From Erythrobacteraceae bacterium (GTDB lineage Bacteria; Pseudomonadota; Alphaproteobacteria; Sphingomonadales; Sphingomonadaceae): a stretch of 64,000 nt of DNA. A model generated the notes under the pieces. The model was not told the origin of the DNA, ran no database searches, and saw only the letters and a list, made by a program, of their open reading frames with translations. Positions 25,281 to 33,820 of this stretch are shown piece after piece; the stretch's first letter is position 1; each line of letters opens with the position of its first letter. The stretch is from assembly GCA_024642525.1 (NCBI GenBank), contig JAHEAX010000002.1:124001-188000 (forward strand). Reading direction: 5' to 3'. A program made the translations under genes and the position numbers.

Positions 25281-26651
25281 ATGAACGATGCCCGAACTGA
25301 TGCCGGTTATATGCCTGCGCCTGCCGCATTGCCGCAAAGCGATGTTTCGGCAGCCGTGGGCATTGTGGGCGCATTGGGACTGGTGGCGTGGATTGTCTTC
25401 TGCCGCAATTATGCGTCGGTATCGGAGTTTTTCGATTTTTCCGGCCCGAGAGCGCCGATGTCCGGCCCCCATGCAGCATTGGCGGCTGTTCTGTTCAGCG
25501 CTGGCCCGATGGCTGCGTGGTCGTTGCTGGTGGACAAGGTTCATCGCAGGCCATCCACAGGCATTGACTGGCATCAGCCCCGTGAATGGGGCGATGATGC
25601 AGGCACATCGCTGGTCAAGATCTTCGGATTATGGGCGACATGGGCCATGCTGGGCGCGCTTTATTGCCTCGGCAGATGGTATTGGCAGGGGCAATATCTG
25701 TTTGCGATGGATGTGCTGGCATTTGCCGCGGTTCCGCTGGTGATTTTGTCTGTTCCCTACGTTTTCTGGCTCGACCGCGTGCTGGTGGAAAGGCGCGATC
25801 ATGCCTGGCATTTCGGAGCCTTGCTGCTTGGCCGTGGCGGCTGGGATGCCGACGAAATCAAGCGGCACTGGCGGGCATGGATCATCAAGGGCTTTTTCGG
25901 CGCCTTCATGATTTCCATTCTGCCCGGCGGATTTGCCGAAGTGGTGAATGCAGACTTCACCGGCATCACCAGTGATCCGGTGCGGATTGCCTATTTCCTC
26001 ATCGGTTTCCTGTTCGTGGTCGATGTGCAGATCGGCACCGTTGGATATCTGGTGACGATGCGGCCGCTGGATGCGCATATTCGCAGCGGCAACCCGTTTC
26101 TGGCTGGCTGGGTGGCAGCCCTCATCTGCTATCCGCCGATCGTTTTCACTTTCATGGGCGGCGACGGAGTGCTGGCTTATGAAGTCAACACTGCGGGCTG
26201 GGCGCATTGGTTCGAAGGCCAGACTGCGCTGCTGTGGCTGTGGGCCGGGCTGCTGGTCTCGCTGACGGGCATCTATGCCTGGGCAACCATGGCATTCGGC
26301 CTGCGTTTTTCAAACCTCACCTATCGCGGGGTGCTGACCAACGGGCCTTACCGCTATGCCATGCACCCTGCCTATCTGTCGAAGAACCTGTTCTGGTGGC
26401 TTTCCACCATGCCTTTCATCGTCACCAGCGGATCGATCGTGGATGTGGTGCGCAACTCGTTTTTTCTCGGCTGTGTCAGTGCAATCTATTTCTGGCGGGC
26501 CAAGACGGAGGAAGCGCATCTGCTGCGCGAAGACAGCAAATACCGCGAATACTATCACTGGATGCAGGAAAACGGCCTGATCACGGCGCAATTAAGGGCG
26601 TTGAGGCGCAGGCTTTCAGCTTTCCAGCCGGCATTGCAGCCAGCGGAATAA
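25281..26651 (+). CDS. Polytopic membrane protein with C-terminal isoprenylcysteine carboxyl methyltransferase-like domain
   Basis: A 456-residue protein with about nine or ten predicted membrane helices. The C-terminal 150 residues carry the ICMT/PEMT signature: GPYRYAMHPAYLSKN (near 357-371) and the trailing KTEEAHLLREDSKYREY segment, which in that family bind S-adenosylmethionine. The first 300 residues are additional membrane segments not present in ordinary ICMT enzymes. It probably methylates a lipid or hydrophobic substrate in the membrane; the substrate is unknown. It follows bamB after 82 bases. Confidence 0.78.
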   Translation: MNDARTDAGYMPAPAALPQSDVSAAVGIVGALGLVAWIVFCRNYASVSEFFDFSGPRAPMSGPHAALAAVLFSAGPMAAWSLLVDKVHRRPSTGIDWHQPREWGDDAGTSLVKIFGLWATWAMLGALYCLGRWYWQGQYLFAMDVLAFAAVPLVILSVPYVFWLDRVLVERRDHAWHFGALLLGRGGWDADEIKRHWRAWIIKGFFGAFMISILPGGFAEVVNADFTGITSDPVRIAYFLIGFLFVVDVQIGTVGYLVTMRPLDAHIRSGNPFLAGWVAALICYPPIVFTFMGGDGVLAYEVNTAGWAHWFEGQTALLWLWAGLLVSLTGIYAWATMAFGLRFSNLTYRGVLTNGPYRYAMHPAYLSKNLFWWLSTMPFIVTSGSIVDVVRNSFFLGCVSAIYFWRAKTEEAHLLREDSKYREYYHWMQENGLITAQLRALRRRLSAFQPALQPAE

Positions 26652-26653
26652 CA

Positions 26654-26953
26654 TCAGATGGGCTGGCCATCGTCAGTCACATACATTCTGAGCTGACGCG
26701 TGGCTGGCGGGTTGGCTTCCATCGCCTTGCGGAATTCGGCCATATGCGCGCTTTGCGAATGGGCCTGAAGCGCATCATCGTCGCGCCAGCGTTCAAACAG
26801 CACCAGCGTGGCAGGATCAGCCAGATCCTGCGCGAAAGAATAGTCGAGGCATCCATCTTCCTGGCGCGATGCGAGAACCATGGCGACGATGGCATCCTTC
26901 GCATCATCCGTTGCGCCGCCTTGAAGGCGGATTGTGCCATTAATCTGGATCAT
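26654..26953 (-). CDS. Antibiotic biosynthesis monooxygenase (ABM) family protein
   Basis: A 99-residue ferredoxin-like dimeric alpha-beta protein of the ABM/YgiN type, cofactor-free quinol or small-molecule monooxygenases. The family pattern is visible in MVLASRQEDGCLDYSFAQD near 28-46 and LFERWRDDDALQAH near 55-68. The ATG at 26953 follows a good AGGAGAG site, so the longer upstream frame is ignored. It is 13 bases after gshA, in the rsmE-gshA transcript; a role in redox stress is plausible but inferred. Confidence 0.85.
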   Translation of the reverse strand: MIQINGTIRLQGGATDDAKDAIVAMVLASRQEDGCLDYSFAQDLADPATLVLFERWRDDDALQAHSQSAHMAEFRKAMEANPPATRQLRMYVTDDGQPI

Positions 26954-26966
26954 CGCGTCTCTCCTG

Positions 26967-28337
26967 TCAGAAGTGGTGTTTGTACACCTGCTTGATGTCG
27001 CCGTTCCATTCATTGTGGAACTGGTCGAGCAGGCGTTGGGCAGGCACTTTCCCGCTGGCGACAATTTCCTCAAGTGTTTCGAGAAAGCCCGTCTCATTAT
27101 CGCCGCTGGTGTTCATGCGGGCCCGTGCGGTCAGGCCAGCGCGCGCTATCGCCAATGCCTCGCGCCCGATATCGCGCAAGGTTCCGCTGCCCGGAACAGG
27201 CGCATCCAGCGCCATTTTAGGGACAGCATTACGCAGGTTTTCGCGTTCTTCCATGGTCCAGTCCTTGACCAGATCCCATGCGGCATCCAGCGCGCCCTGA
27301 TCGTAAAGCAGGCCGACCCACAAGGCAGGCAGGGCGCAAATGCGTGACCACGGCCCGCCGTCAGCACCGCGCATTTCGAGGAAGCTTTTCAGCCTCACTT
27401 CTGGGAACGCGGTGGAAAGGTGGTCCCACCAGTCGCTCTGCGTGGGTTTTTCACCCGGCAGGGCAGACAGTTCGCCATTCAGGAAATCCCTGAAGCTGAG
27501 GCCGGAGGCATCGATATATTTGCCGTCGCGGAAGACGAAATACATCGGCACGTCGAGCATATAATCGACATAGCGTTCGTAGCCGAAATCTTCGTCGAAA
27601 ACGAACGGCAGCATACCCGTGCGGTGCGGGTCGGTGTCTGACCAGATATGGCTCCTGTAAGACAGGAAACCGTTGGGCTTGCCCTCGGTGAAGGGAGAAT
27701 TGGCAAACAGCGCGGTTGCCAGCGGCTGCAAGGCAAGGCCGGTGCGGAACTTCTTGGCCATGTCCGCTTCTGAAGAATAATCCAGATTGACCTGTATGGT
27801 GCAGGTCCGCAGCATCATGTCGAGGCCGAGATTACCCACCCGCGGCATATGGCGCAGCATGATTTCGTAGCGGCCCTTGGGCATGATCGGCAGTTCTTCG
27901 CGCGTTTTGTCGGGCCACATGCCAAGGCCCAGGAAACCAACGCCGCAGCGTTCGCCAATGGCCTTTACCTGGTCGAGATGACGGCCCGTTTCCGCGCAGG
28001 TCTGGTGCAGGTTTTCAAGCGGTGCGCCCGACAGTTCCAGCTGGCCCGCAGGTTCAAGGCTGACAGTGCCATCATCGCCGCGCATGGCAATGACCTTGCC
28101 GCCTTCTTCCACCGGCTCCCATCCGAATTCGCGCAGGGCCATGAGCATATCGTGGATGCCGCATGGCTCGTCATAGGAAGGGGCGTGAAAATCGTCGCGC
28201 TTATAGACCAGCTTTTCATGCTCTGTGCCGATGCGCCATGCATCCTTCGGCTTTTCGCCAGCCTGCATTGGCGCAACCAGCTGGTCGCGGCTTTCGATTA
28301 TGGGGTCTTCGGACCCGCCAGCTTCACGCGTGCTCAT
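26967..28337 (-). CDS. gshA: Glutamate-cysteine ligase (plant/alphaproteobacterial type)
   Basis: First enzyme of glutathione synthesis, joining glutamate and cysteine with ATP. The product of about 456 residues has the GTEHEKLVYKR active-site segment near residue 38, EPAGQLELSG near 94 and LPIMPKGRYEIMLRHMP near 150, as in the plant-like GshA group. The ATG at 28337 is used; a TTG at 28355 is also possible. It is followed 13 bases later by the ABM gene and preceded by rsmE, a common alphaproteobacterial order. Confidence 0.95.
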   Translation of the reverse strand: MSTREAGGSEDPIIESRDQLVAPMQAGEKPKDAWRIGTEHEKLVYKRDDFHAPSYDEPCGIHDMLMALREFGWEPVEEGGKVIAMRGDDGTVSLEPAGQLELSGAPLENLHQTCAETGRHLDQVKAIGERCGVGFLGLGMWPDKTREELPIMPKGRYEIMLRHMPRVGNLGLDMMLRTCTIQVNLDYSSEADMAKKFRTGLALQPLATALFANSPFTEGKPNGFLSYRSHIWSDTDPHRTGMLPFVFDEDFGYERYVDYMLDVPMYFVFRDGKYIDASGLSFRDFLNGELSALPGEKPTQSDWWDHLSTAFPEVRLKSFLEMRGADGGPWSRICALPALWVGLLYDQGALDAAWDLVKDWTMEERENLRNAVPKMALDAPVPGSGTLRDIGREALAIARAGLTARARMNTSGDNETGFLETLEEIVASGKVPAQRLLDQFHNEWNGDIKQVYKHHF

Positions 28338-28376
28338 GCAGGTTGCGATACGCAACGGGTTGCAAAGAGGGAAGCC

Positions 28377-29126
28377 TTATTCGCTCCAGTCACCTTTTGC
28401 CGCCATCCATAAAGCGGTCGCCGCAATGGCCGCTGTTTCGCCGCGCAAGATGCGCGGGCCAAGGGTGACAGGAACGGAAGAAGGGGCCTTTCGCACCGCG
28501 GCGCGTTCGCCATCGTCGAACCCGCCTTCCGGCCCGATCAGCAATGCAGCAGCCGCGCTGGCAGCGGTAAAGCGCTGGATTGCCGGTTCTCCGCCCGTTT
28601 CATCGGCAAAGAATAATGCACGCTCGGCAGGCCAGCTTGCCAGCAATGCGTCGAGCTTAACCGGTTCTGCAATTTCCGGGAGAGCAGTTCGCGCGCATTG
28701 TTCTGCAGCCTCGGTCACAATCATCCTTGCGCGGTCCAGGTTCAGCTTGTCGGCAACGCAGCGCCTCGTGATGACTGGCAAAATGCGGGCGACACCCAGT
28801 TCGGTCGCTTTTTCCAGCACCATGTCGAAGCGGTCTTTCTTGAGCAGTGCCGCGCACAGCCAGAAATCGGGGACATTTTCGCGCGGCCGCAGTTGCCCGG
28901 CAGGCAACAGGCTGACTTCGCGCTTGCTTACGCCGGTGATGCGGGCCGCCCATTCACCGGTGATATCGTCGCACAATATCGCAACATCGCCTTCCTTCAC
29001 GCGCATCACGCGCGTCAGGTAATGGGCCTGGTTTCCTTCGATGCAGACAGGCATCCCTTCGGCCAATGGGCCGGGGACAAACAGGCGCGGCGCGCTGCGC
29101 GGGGGCCAGGCGGGTGTTGCAGGCAT
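28377..29126 (-). CDS. rsmE: 16S rRNA (uracil-1498-N3)-methyltransferase
   Basis: SPOUT-fold methyltransferase that modifies U1498 of 16S rRNA. The 249-residue product shows the N-terminal PUA-like domain (1-75) and the trefoil-knot SAM site in LLIGPEGGFDDGE near 192-204 and TLGPRILRGETA near 219-230. Length matches the family. It heads the rsmE-gshA-ABM run and is divergent from ubiA. Confidence 0.95.
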   Translation of the reverse strand: MPATPAWPPRSAPRLFVPGPLAEGMPVCIEGNQAHYLTRVMRVKEGDVAILCDDITGEWAARITGVSKREVSLLPAGQLRPRENVPDFWLCAALLKKDRFDMVLEKATELGVARILPVITRRCVADKLNLDRARMIVTEAAEQCARTALPEIAEPVKLDALLASWPAERALFFADETGGEPAIQRFTAASAAAALLIGPEGGFDDGERAAVRKAPSSVPVTLGPRILRGETAAIAATALWMAAKGDWSE

Positions 29127-29164
29127 CTCTTCCCACTAGGCTCCGGCCTCGGTAGGACGCAAGC

Positions 29165-30067
29165 ATGAACGAAACCATCGTCCCCGATACGCAGCACCGC
29201 GGATTTGTCGCACGTCTGCCGCAAGTCCCGCGTGACCTGGCACAGTTGGCCCGTTTTGACCGGCCAATCGGTTGGTGGCTCCTGTTTTGGCCCTGTGCAT
29301 GGGGGGTGTGGCTGGCTGGCGCTGGCTGGCAGGTGGTGCTGCTGGGCTGGTTGCTAATCGGAAGCATTGCCATGCGCGGGGCAGGGTGCGTCTACAACGA
29401 CATTGTGGATGCCGATCTTGACCGAAAGGTTGCCCGGACGGCAGCACGGCCTGTTGCCAGCGGGCGGATCAGCAGGAAACTTGCCTGGGCATGGCTGGCA
29501 TTCCTGTCTCTTATCGGGCTTGCGGTGCTGTTCCAACTGCGACTGGAGGCGCAGGCGGTTGCGCTGGCCAGTCTTGCGCTTGTTGCAGCCTATCCATTCA
29601 TGAAGCGCATAACATGGTGGCCGCAGGCATGGCTGGGGCTGGTCTTCACATGGGGCGCACTGGTGGGTTGGGTCGCCATACGGTCGGACCATGTGGATGC
29701 GCTGGCAGCGCTCTATGCCGGCGCCATCTGCTGGGTCATCGGATATGATACGATCTACGCCTTGCAGGACCGCGAGGACGATGCGCTGGTCGGCATCCGT
29801 TCCAGCGCGCTGCGCATGGGGGCGCAGGTCAAAGCCGGTGTCGGGGCGTTTTATGCTGCTGCGGTGGCATTCTGGATGCTGTCATTCTGGCTGCTGCGCG
29901 GCGATCCGTTCGCTCTGCTCGCGTTGGCTCCTGCGGCTGTTCACCTTGCTTGGCAAGTTGTCACGCTCGACGCTGAAGACGCGGACAATCCGCTTGCGCG
30001 CTTCCGGTCGAACAGGCTGGCAGGGGCATTGGTGGCGGCTGCATGTTTCGTGGTAGGTAATGCCTGA
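29165..30067 (+). CDS. ubiA: 4-hydroxybenzoate polyprenyltransferase
   Basis: Inner-membrane prenyltransferase of ubiquinone synthesis. The 300-residue product has about eight membrane helices and both aspartate-rich motifs: NDIVDADLD (near 78-86) and DTIYALQDREDD (near 196-207), which bind the Mg-diphosphate of the prenyl donor. Length is normal. The stop overlaps the next start by one base. Confidence 0.95.
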   Translation: MNETIVPDTQHRGFVARLPQVPRDLAQLARFDRPIGWWLLFWPCAWGVWLAGAGWQVVLLGWLLIGSIAMRGAGCVYNDIVDADLDRKVARTAARPVASGRISRKLAWAWLAFLSLIGLAVLFQLRLEAQAVALASLALVAAYPFMKRITWWPQAWLGLVFTWGALVGWVAIRSDHVDALAALYAGAICWVIGYDTIYALQDREDDALVGIRSSALRMGAQVKAGVGAFYAAAVAFWMLSFWLLRGDPFALLALAPAAVHLAWQVVTLDAEDADNPLARFRSNRLAGALVAAACFVVGNA

Positions 30068-30672
30068 TGTGCAATCTCTACCGCATGACCAGAAACGTTG
30101 ACGAAGTTGCCAGGTTATTTGGCGCGGTAAACGAAGCAACGGGGCGCAATCTGGGCGCTGAAGTCTATCCCGGCTATCCGGGCATGGTAGTGGAAAACGG
30201 CAGGCTTGCCGTGATGAACTGGGGATTTCCGCTGCCACGAAAGGGTGCAAAGGGCCAGCCGCTCAAACCCAAGCCGGTCAATAATGCGCGGACAGACAAA
30301 TTATCGGGTTTCTTCTGGAAAAGCTCATTCGAAAAGCGCCGCTGCCTCATCCCGCTCACCGGCTGGGCAGAGGCAGAAGGGCCAAAAGGTGCAATGACCC
30401 GCAGCTGGATGAGCATGCCGGATAACAGCGTGTTTGCCGTGGCCGGCATCTGGCGCGGGTCTGACGAATGGGGCGATGTTTATTCCATGATCATGACCGA
30501 CGCGGCAGGTGCAGCGGCAGAGTTGCACAGCCGGATGCCGGTTGTGCTTCGCCCGGAAGACTATCAGACTTTCGTTGAAGGAGAGCCCCCCGAGGCATTC
30601 AGCCTGTGCAAGCCATGGGAGGGCGATCTGGCAATCGAACGCACCGACCAAAGCTGGTCAGGCCGCAGCTGA
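30067..30672 (+). CDS. SOS response-associated peptidase (SRAP/YedK-HMCES family)
   Basis: A 201-residue SRAP domain protein. In this family, Cys2 forms a covalent crosslink with abasic sites in single-stranded DNA and protects them. Cys2 is present right after the initiator (MCNLYRM), along with NARTD near 73-77, WAEAEG near 98-103 in the position of the usual catalytic glutamate, and LHSRMPVVL near 154-162 with the conserved histidine. It is translationally coupled to ubiA by a one-base overlap. Confidence 0.93.
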   Translation: MCNLYRMTRNVDEVARLFGAVNEATGRNLGAEVYPGYPGMVVENGRLAVMNWGFPLPRKGAKGQPLKPKPVNNARTDKLSGFFWKSSFEKRRCLIPLTGWAEAEGPKGAMTRSWMSMPDNSVFAVAGIWRGSDEWGDVYSMIMTDAAGAAAELHSRMPVVLRPEDYQTFVEGEPPEAFSLCKPWEGDLAIERTDQSWSGRS

Positions 30673-30686
30673 GACCAAGCTGCCCG

Positions 30687-30875
30687 TCAGCTGATGACCC
30701 TGCGATAACGTTTGGCTGCTGCCTTGGCTTTATCCGTGTCTTCATCCTCGCAATCACTCTCGGCGATTTCTTCGAGCTTGTCTGCGGCATCGCCCAGCAT
30801 ATTTTCAAGCGCTGCTTTTTCTGCCTGCAAATTGCGAAGCTCATGCTCCAGCTTCTGCTTGCCCCCGTCAGTCAC
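30687..30875 (-). CDS. Small coiled-coil protein of unknown function
   Basis: A 62-residue protein with a GTG start preceded by a very strong site (GGAGGAGGGAAG), which supports real translation. Residues 8-40 form a likely coiled coil with regular Leu/Ala positions, followed by an acidic linker (ESDCEDEDTDKA) and a basic C-terminus. No known domain. It overlaps no neighbour and lies between the SRAP gene and the VOC gene, antisense to SRAP. It may be a small regulator or partner; there is no direct evidence. Confidence 0.6.
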   Translation of the reverse strand: MTDGGKQKLEHELRNLQAEKAALENMLGDAADKLEEIAESDCEDEDTDKAKAAAKRYRRVIS

Positions 30876-30972
30876 CTTGCTTCCCTCCTCCGGAAATTGC
30901 TGCAGGAATAACTATCGGGCGGGCGAGAGTTTTTCAATATGCAGCGCCATCAGAAATTGGCTGATTTTGCAG

Positions 30973-31344
30973 TCAGGAATAACTGACAATTTCGAACTCT
31001 ATGCCGTCCCAGTCGAAGAAATAGAACCGTTTGCCCGGTTCATAATCATCATGGCCAGTTGGCTTCAGTCCCAAGTTGACGACGGTGGCCTCTGCGGTAT
31101 CGAGATCATCCACCAGGATGCCGACATGGTTGAGCGGTGTTCCCTTGGCCAGGGCGGCTACCGCATTTTCGTTGGTGTAGAGCGCGAGGTAATTCCGGTC
31201 GTCGCCGACGTGGATTGTCTGTCCCCCCATTTTTGACGGGCCTTGCCAGCGGATGTGCCAACCGCACAAATCTCTGAAAAGTGCGGCCGTGCGCGCAGGG
31301 TCGGTGACGGTCAGGTTCACGTGTTCAAGCGTGGCGGTTGGCAT
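30973..31344 (-). CDS. VOC (glyoxalase/bleomycin resistance) family protein, SoxR-linked
   Basis: A 123-residue protein with two beta-alpha-beta-beta-beta modules of the vicinal oxygen chelate fold. Likely metal ligands are histidines in LEHVNLTV (near 7), LNHVGILV (near 72) and the glutamate in FEIVSYS at the end. It may be a lactoylglutathione lyase or a detoxifying enzyme; the substrate is unknown. It is divergent from soxR, and a canonical SoxR-type promoter with a 19-base spacer points toward it, so induction by redox-active compounds is likely. Confidence 0.85.
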   Translation of the reverse strand: MPTATLEHVNLTVTDPARTAALFRDLCGWHIRWQGPSKMGGQTIHVGDDRNYLALYTNENAVAALAKGTPLNHVGILVDDLDTAEATVVNLGLKPTGHDDYEPGKRFYFFDWDGIEFEIVSYS

Positions 31345-31458
31345 AATTTCATTCCATCTGTTCTGAAGCGTTCACCCCGATTTCGGGGGCTGCTTTGCGG
31401 TTTTGTTCATGAAGCGATGATTGTCGGTTTTCGTTGCTGCGAATCATCGCATTTGCCA

Positions 31459-31489
31459 ATCATGCAACCTCAAGTTAAGTTGAGGTCAA
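31459..31489 (-). promoter_or_regulatory. SoxR-dependent promoter with soxbox (toward the VOC gene)
   Basis: The palindrome CCTCAAGTTAAGTTGAGG (31468-31485) differs by one base from the soxbox of the E. coli soxS promoter. On the minus strand it lies between TTGACC (-35, 31484-31489) and CATGAT (-10, 31459-31464), separated by 19 bases. This over-long spacer is the hallmark of MerR-type SoxR promoters that are silent until SoxR is oxidised. It faces the VOC gene; soxR is read in the other direction from the same gap. Confidence 0.85.
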
Positions 31490-31509
31490 GGATTAAATCA
31501 GAAAGCAAG

Positions 31510-31965
31510 ATGGTGGCTACGAAACTCGACCGGAATGATCTTTTGCCCATTGGCGATCTGGCGCGGCGCACGGGTCTGTCTGTGTCAGCCATCCGGTTCT
31601 ACGAGGAGAAAGGCCTGGTCCAGTCCCTGCGGACCAGCGGCAACCAGCGCCGGTTCCTCAGATCGGACATTCGCCGGTTAAGCTTTATCCTCATCGCCCA
31701 GCAACTGGGCCTTGCCCTGTCTGAAATAGAAGGCGAACTGGCCAAATTGCCGCAGGGAAGGACGCCCAATGCGCGTGACTGGCGGGCGATCAGCGCGTCC
31801 ATCCGGGAACAACTCGACCGCAAGATCAGGCAGCTTGAATTGACCCGCAATAAGCTGGACGGCTGCATTGGCTGCGGCTGCCTCAGCCTGTCACGATGCC
31901 AGCTGTACAACCCGCAGGATGATGCAGCCCAGAGCGGGTCTGGCCCGCGTTTCGTGCTGGGATAG
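31510..31965 (+). CDS. soxR: Redox-sensitive transcriptional activator SoxR
   Basis: MerR-family activator with a 2Fe-2S cluster that senses redox-cycling drugs. The 151-residue product has the MerR helix-turn-helix (LPIGDLARRTGLSVSAIRFYEE) at about 12-33, a dimerisation helix, and the cluster-binding cysteines C119-x2-C122-x-C124-x5-C130, the same spacing and positions as E. coli SoxR. The ATG at 31510 gives the usual length; upstream extension is not supported. It lies next to its soxbox and a divergent VOC gene; there is no soxS in the window. Confidence 0.95.
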   Translation: MVATKLDRNDLLPIGDLARRTGLSVSAIRFYEEKGLVQSLRTSGNQRRFLRSDIRRLSFILIAQQLGLALSEIEGELAKLPQGRTPNARDWRAISASIREQLDRKIRQLELTRNKLDGCIGCGCLSLSRCQLYNPQDDAAQSGSGPRFVLG

Positions 31966-31974
31966 GCTGCCGCC

Positions 31975-33240
31975 TCAGTCGACGGCAACGCCACCTTTCA
32001 TCACGAAATCGACATCGGCCAGTTCGCCCACATCGGCCAGCGGGTCGCCATTGAGGGCAATTAGGTCTGCCCACGCGCCCGCTTTCAGAATGCCCACTTC
32101 GCCCGACTGGCCAAGTGCGTCTGCCGCATTGATCGTGGCAGCGCGAATGGCCTCGATCGGTGTCATTCCATATTCGACCATCACGCGGAACTGCCCGCCC
32201 ACATCTTCATGTGGCATGACGCCTGCGTCAGAGCCGAAGACCATCTTTGCGCCAGCCTTGTGGGCCTTGCGGAAATTGTCGCGCTGCACCTGGCTGAGAG
32301 CGCGTTCCTTGGCGAGGTTTTCTTCCAGCACACCGTTTTCAGCGCCTTTTGACAGGGTGTATTCTGTGTTGAACACATCCATGCTGAGGAAAGTGCCGCG
32401 CTGCCTGGCAAGCGCAATGCCTTCGTCATCGATGTAGCTGGCGTGCTCGATAGTATCGAAGCCAGCGCGAATGGCAGCCTTGATACCTGCTGCGCCATGC
32501 GCGTGGGCCGCGGCTTTCAGGCCCCAAAAATGGGCTTCTTCGGCAATGGCGGTCAGTTCTTCCAGCGTCAGTTGCTGGACGCCCGGTGCGGTATTGCGTG
32601 AAAATACCCCGCCGGTGGCGCAGGCCTTGATCACTTCGGCGCCATATTTGCGCTGTTCGCGCACGCGCTTGCGCAATTCTGCAGGGCCGTCACCCACGGC
32701 AGGGCTTTTGGAATCGAAGCTTGGCGGCAGGAATGTGCTGTCGCAATGGCCACCTGTCGCACCAAGCGCGTGGGCCGCGTTGACGATGCGTGGACCTTGC
32801 AGCCAACCTTCCTCGATTGCCTGATCAATGCCGACCACGTTGTAATCATCCGCTCCAAGATTGCGCACTGAAGTAAAGCCCGCCTTCAGCATTTTGCCCG
32901 CGTTGACGACGCCAAGCACGGTCCAGAACCGGTCGGTAAACTGCAGGCCGCTATAGCCGCCATATTCGGGCCTGCCATCCAGATGGACATGCATGTCAAT
33001 CAGGCCGGGCAGGATGGTCATTCCGGCAAGGTCCCGCACATTTGCACCTGCAGGGGCAGTGCCGCCGCTTTCCACCGCCGCGATCTTGCCATCGATAATA
33101 GTGATGAGAGGATTTTGCACGTAGCGGCCGCTTTCCACGTCCAGCATCCTGCCTGCCGTGACATAGGATGTTTCGGCCAGTGCAGGCGTGGCGCCCAGCG
33201 CAAGCGCGGTGGCGGCCAAAAGGCGTGGTGCAAATTTCAT
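31975..33240 (-). CDS. Exported amidohydrolase (prolidase/Xaa-Pro dipeptidase-like)
   Basis: A 421-residue metal-dependent hydrolase of the PF01979 superfamily with a signal peptide ending near ALAETS (residue 23), so it acts in the periplasm or outside. The first metal site is DMHVHLDG, the bridging position is an ATGG/KACATGG-type segment near 190, and further histidines lie in AAAHAHGAAG and TIEHASY; the catalytic aspartate is in FGSDAGVMPHED. Family members cleave dipeptides or lactam-like amides; the substrate is uncertain. The upstream frame that could lengthen it is not part of the protein. Confidence 0.88.
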   Translation of the reverse strand: MKFAPRLLAATALALGATPALAETSYVTAGRMLDVESGRYVQNPLITIIDGKIAAVESGGTAPAGANVRDLAGMTILPGLIDMHVHLDGRPEYGGYSGLQFTDRFWTVLGVVNAGKMLKAGFTSVRNLGADDYNVVGIDQAIEEGWLQGPRIVNAAHALGATGGHCDSTFLPPSFDSKSPAVGDGPAELRKRVREQRKYGAEVIKACATGGVFSRNTAPGVQQLTLEELTAIAEEAHFWGLKAAAHAHGAAGIKAAIRAGFDTIEHASYIDDEGIALARQRGTFLSMDVFNTEYTLSKGAENGVLEENLAKERALSQVQRDNFRKAHKAGAKMVFGSDAGVMPHEDVGGQFRVMVEYGMTPIEAIRAATINAADALGQSGEVGILKAGAWADLIALNGDPLADVGELADVDFVMKGGVAVD

Positions 33241-33262
33241 GGTGTGCGTCCCCCGGATATGA

Positions 33263-33790
33263 TCAGAATTCAGGCCCCAGCGTCGGGTCAAGATCGCGCG
33301 GGCGGGTGAATTGCACCAGCCTGCCGCAATCATCATCAAGCTCTGCCCAATCGTCGATGTCGAGTTCGAACAGGGCGAATGTGGCAGTCGGATATTTGCT
33401 CGCAGCCTGGTCGAACAGGGCATCTTCCGATGCCGGTGGCACCAGCGCGAACAACAGTTCCTGCAGGCCGGGATTATGGCCTGCGATCAACACTGCAGCG
33501 GCATCACCGCCCTTTTCGCGCAGGACATCCATCAGCGTGTCAGAGCCTGCCAGATACAGGCGCTGGTCGAATTGCGGTGCAAGTTCGGGCAGGGCTGCTT
33601 CCAGCGTGCGCTGCACCCGCTCTGCCGGGCTGGCCAGCAGCAGATCGAAATCCAGGCCCTGACGTGTGATATGTTTGCCGATCAGACTGGCACCCTTGCG
33701 CCCGCGATCATTCAACCCGCGATCGAAATCGCGTTTCGCCATATCGTCCCAGTCGGACTTGGCGTGGCGCAGCAGGCCGAGCTTCTTCAC
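33263..33790 (-). CDS. SixA-type histidine phosphatase
   Basis: A 175-residue histidine-phosphatase-fold protein with the LRHAKS motif at residues 7-12 (H9 is the phospho-acceptor) and the second histidine in IAGHNPGLQE (near 103). The SixA group removes phosphate from phosphohistidine in phosphorelay domains; that target is inferred. Length is typical. It sits between the amidohydrolase gene and the DinG-like helicase gene, all on the minus strand. Confidence 0.9.
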   Translation of the reverse strand: MKKLGLLRHAKSDWDDMAKRDFDRGLNDRGRKGASLIGKHITRQGLDFDLLLASPAERVQRTLEAALPELAPQFDQRLYLAGSDTLMDVLREKGGDAAAVLIAGHNPGLQELLFALVPPASEDALFDQAASKYPTATFALFELDIDDWAELDDDCGRLVQFTRPRDLDPTLGPEF

Positions 33791-33820
33791 AGGCGTTTCA
33801 TCACGAGGTGCAGGCTACCT

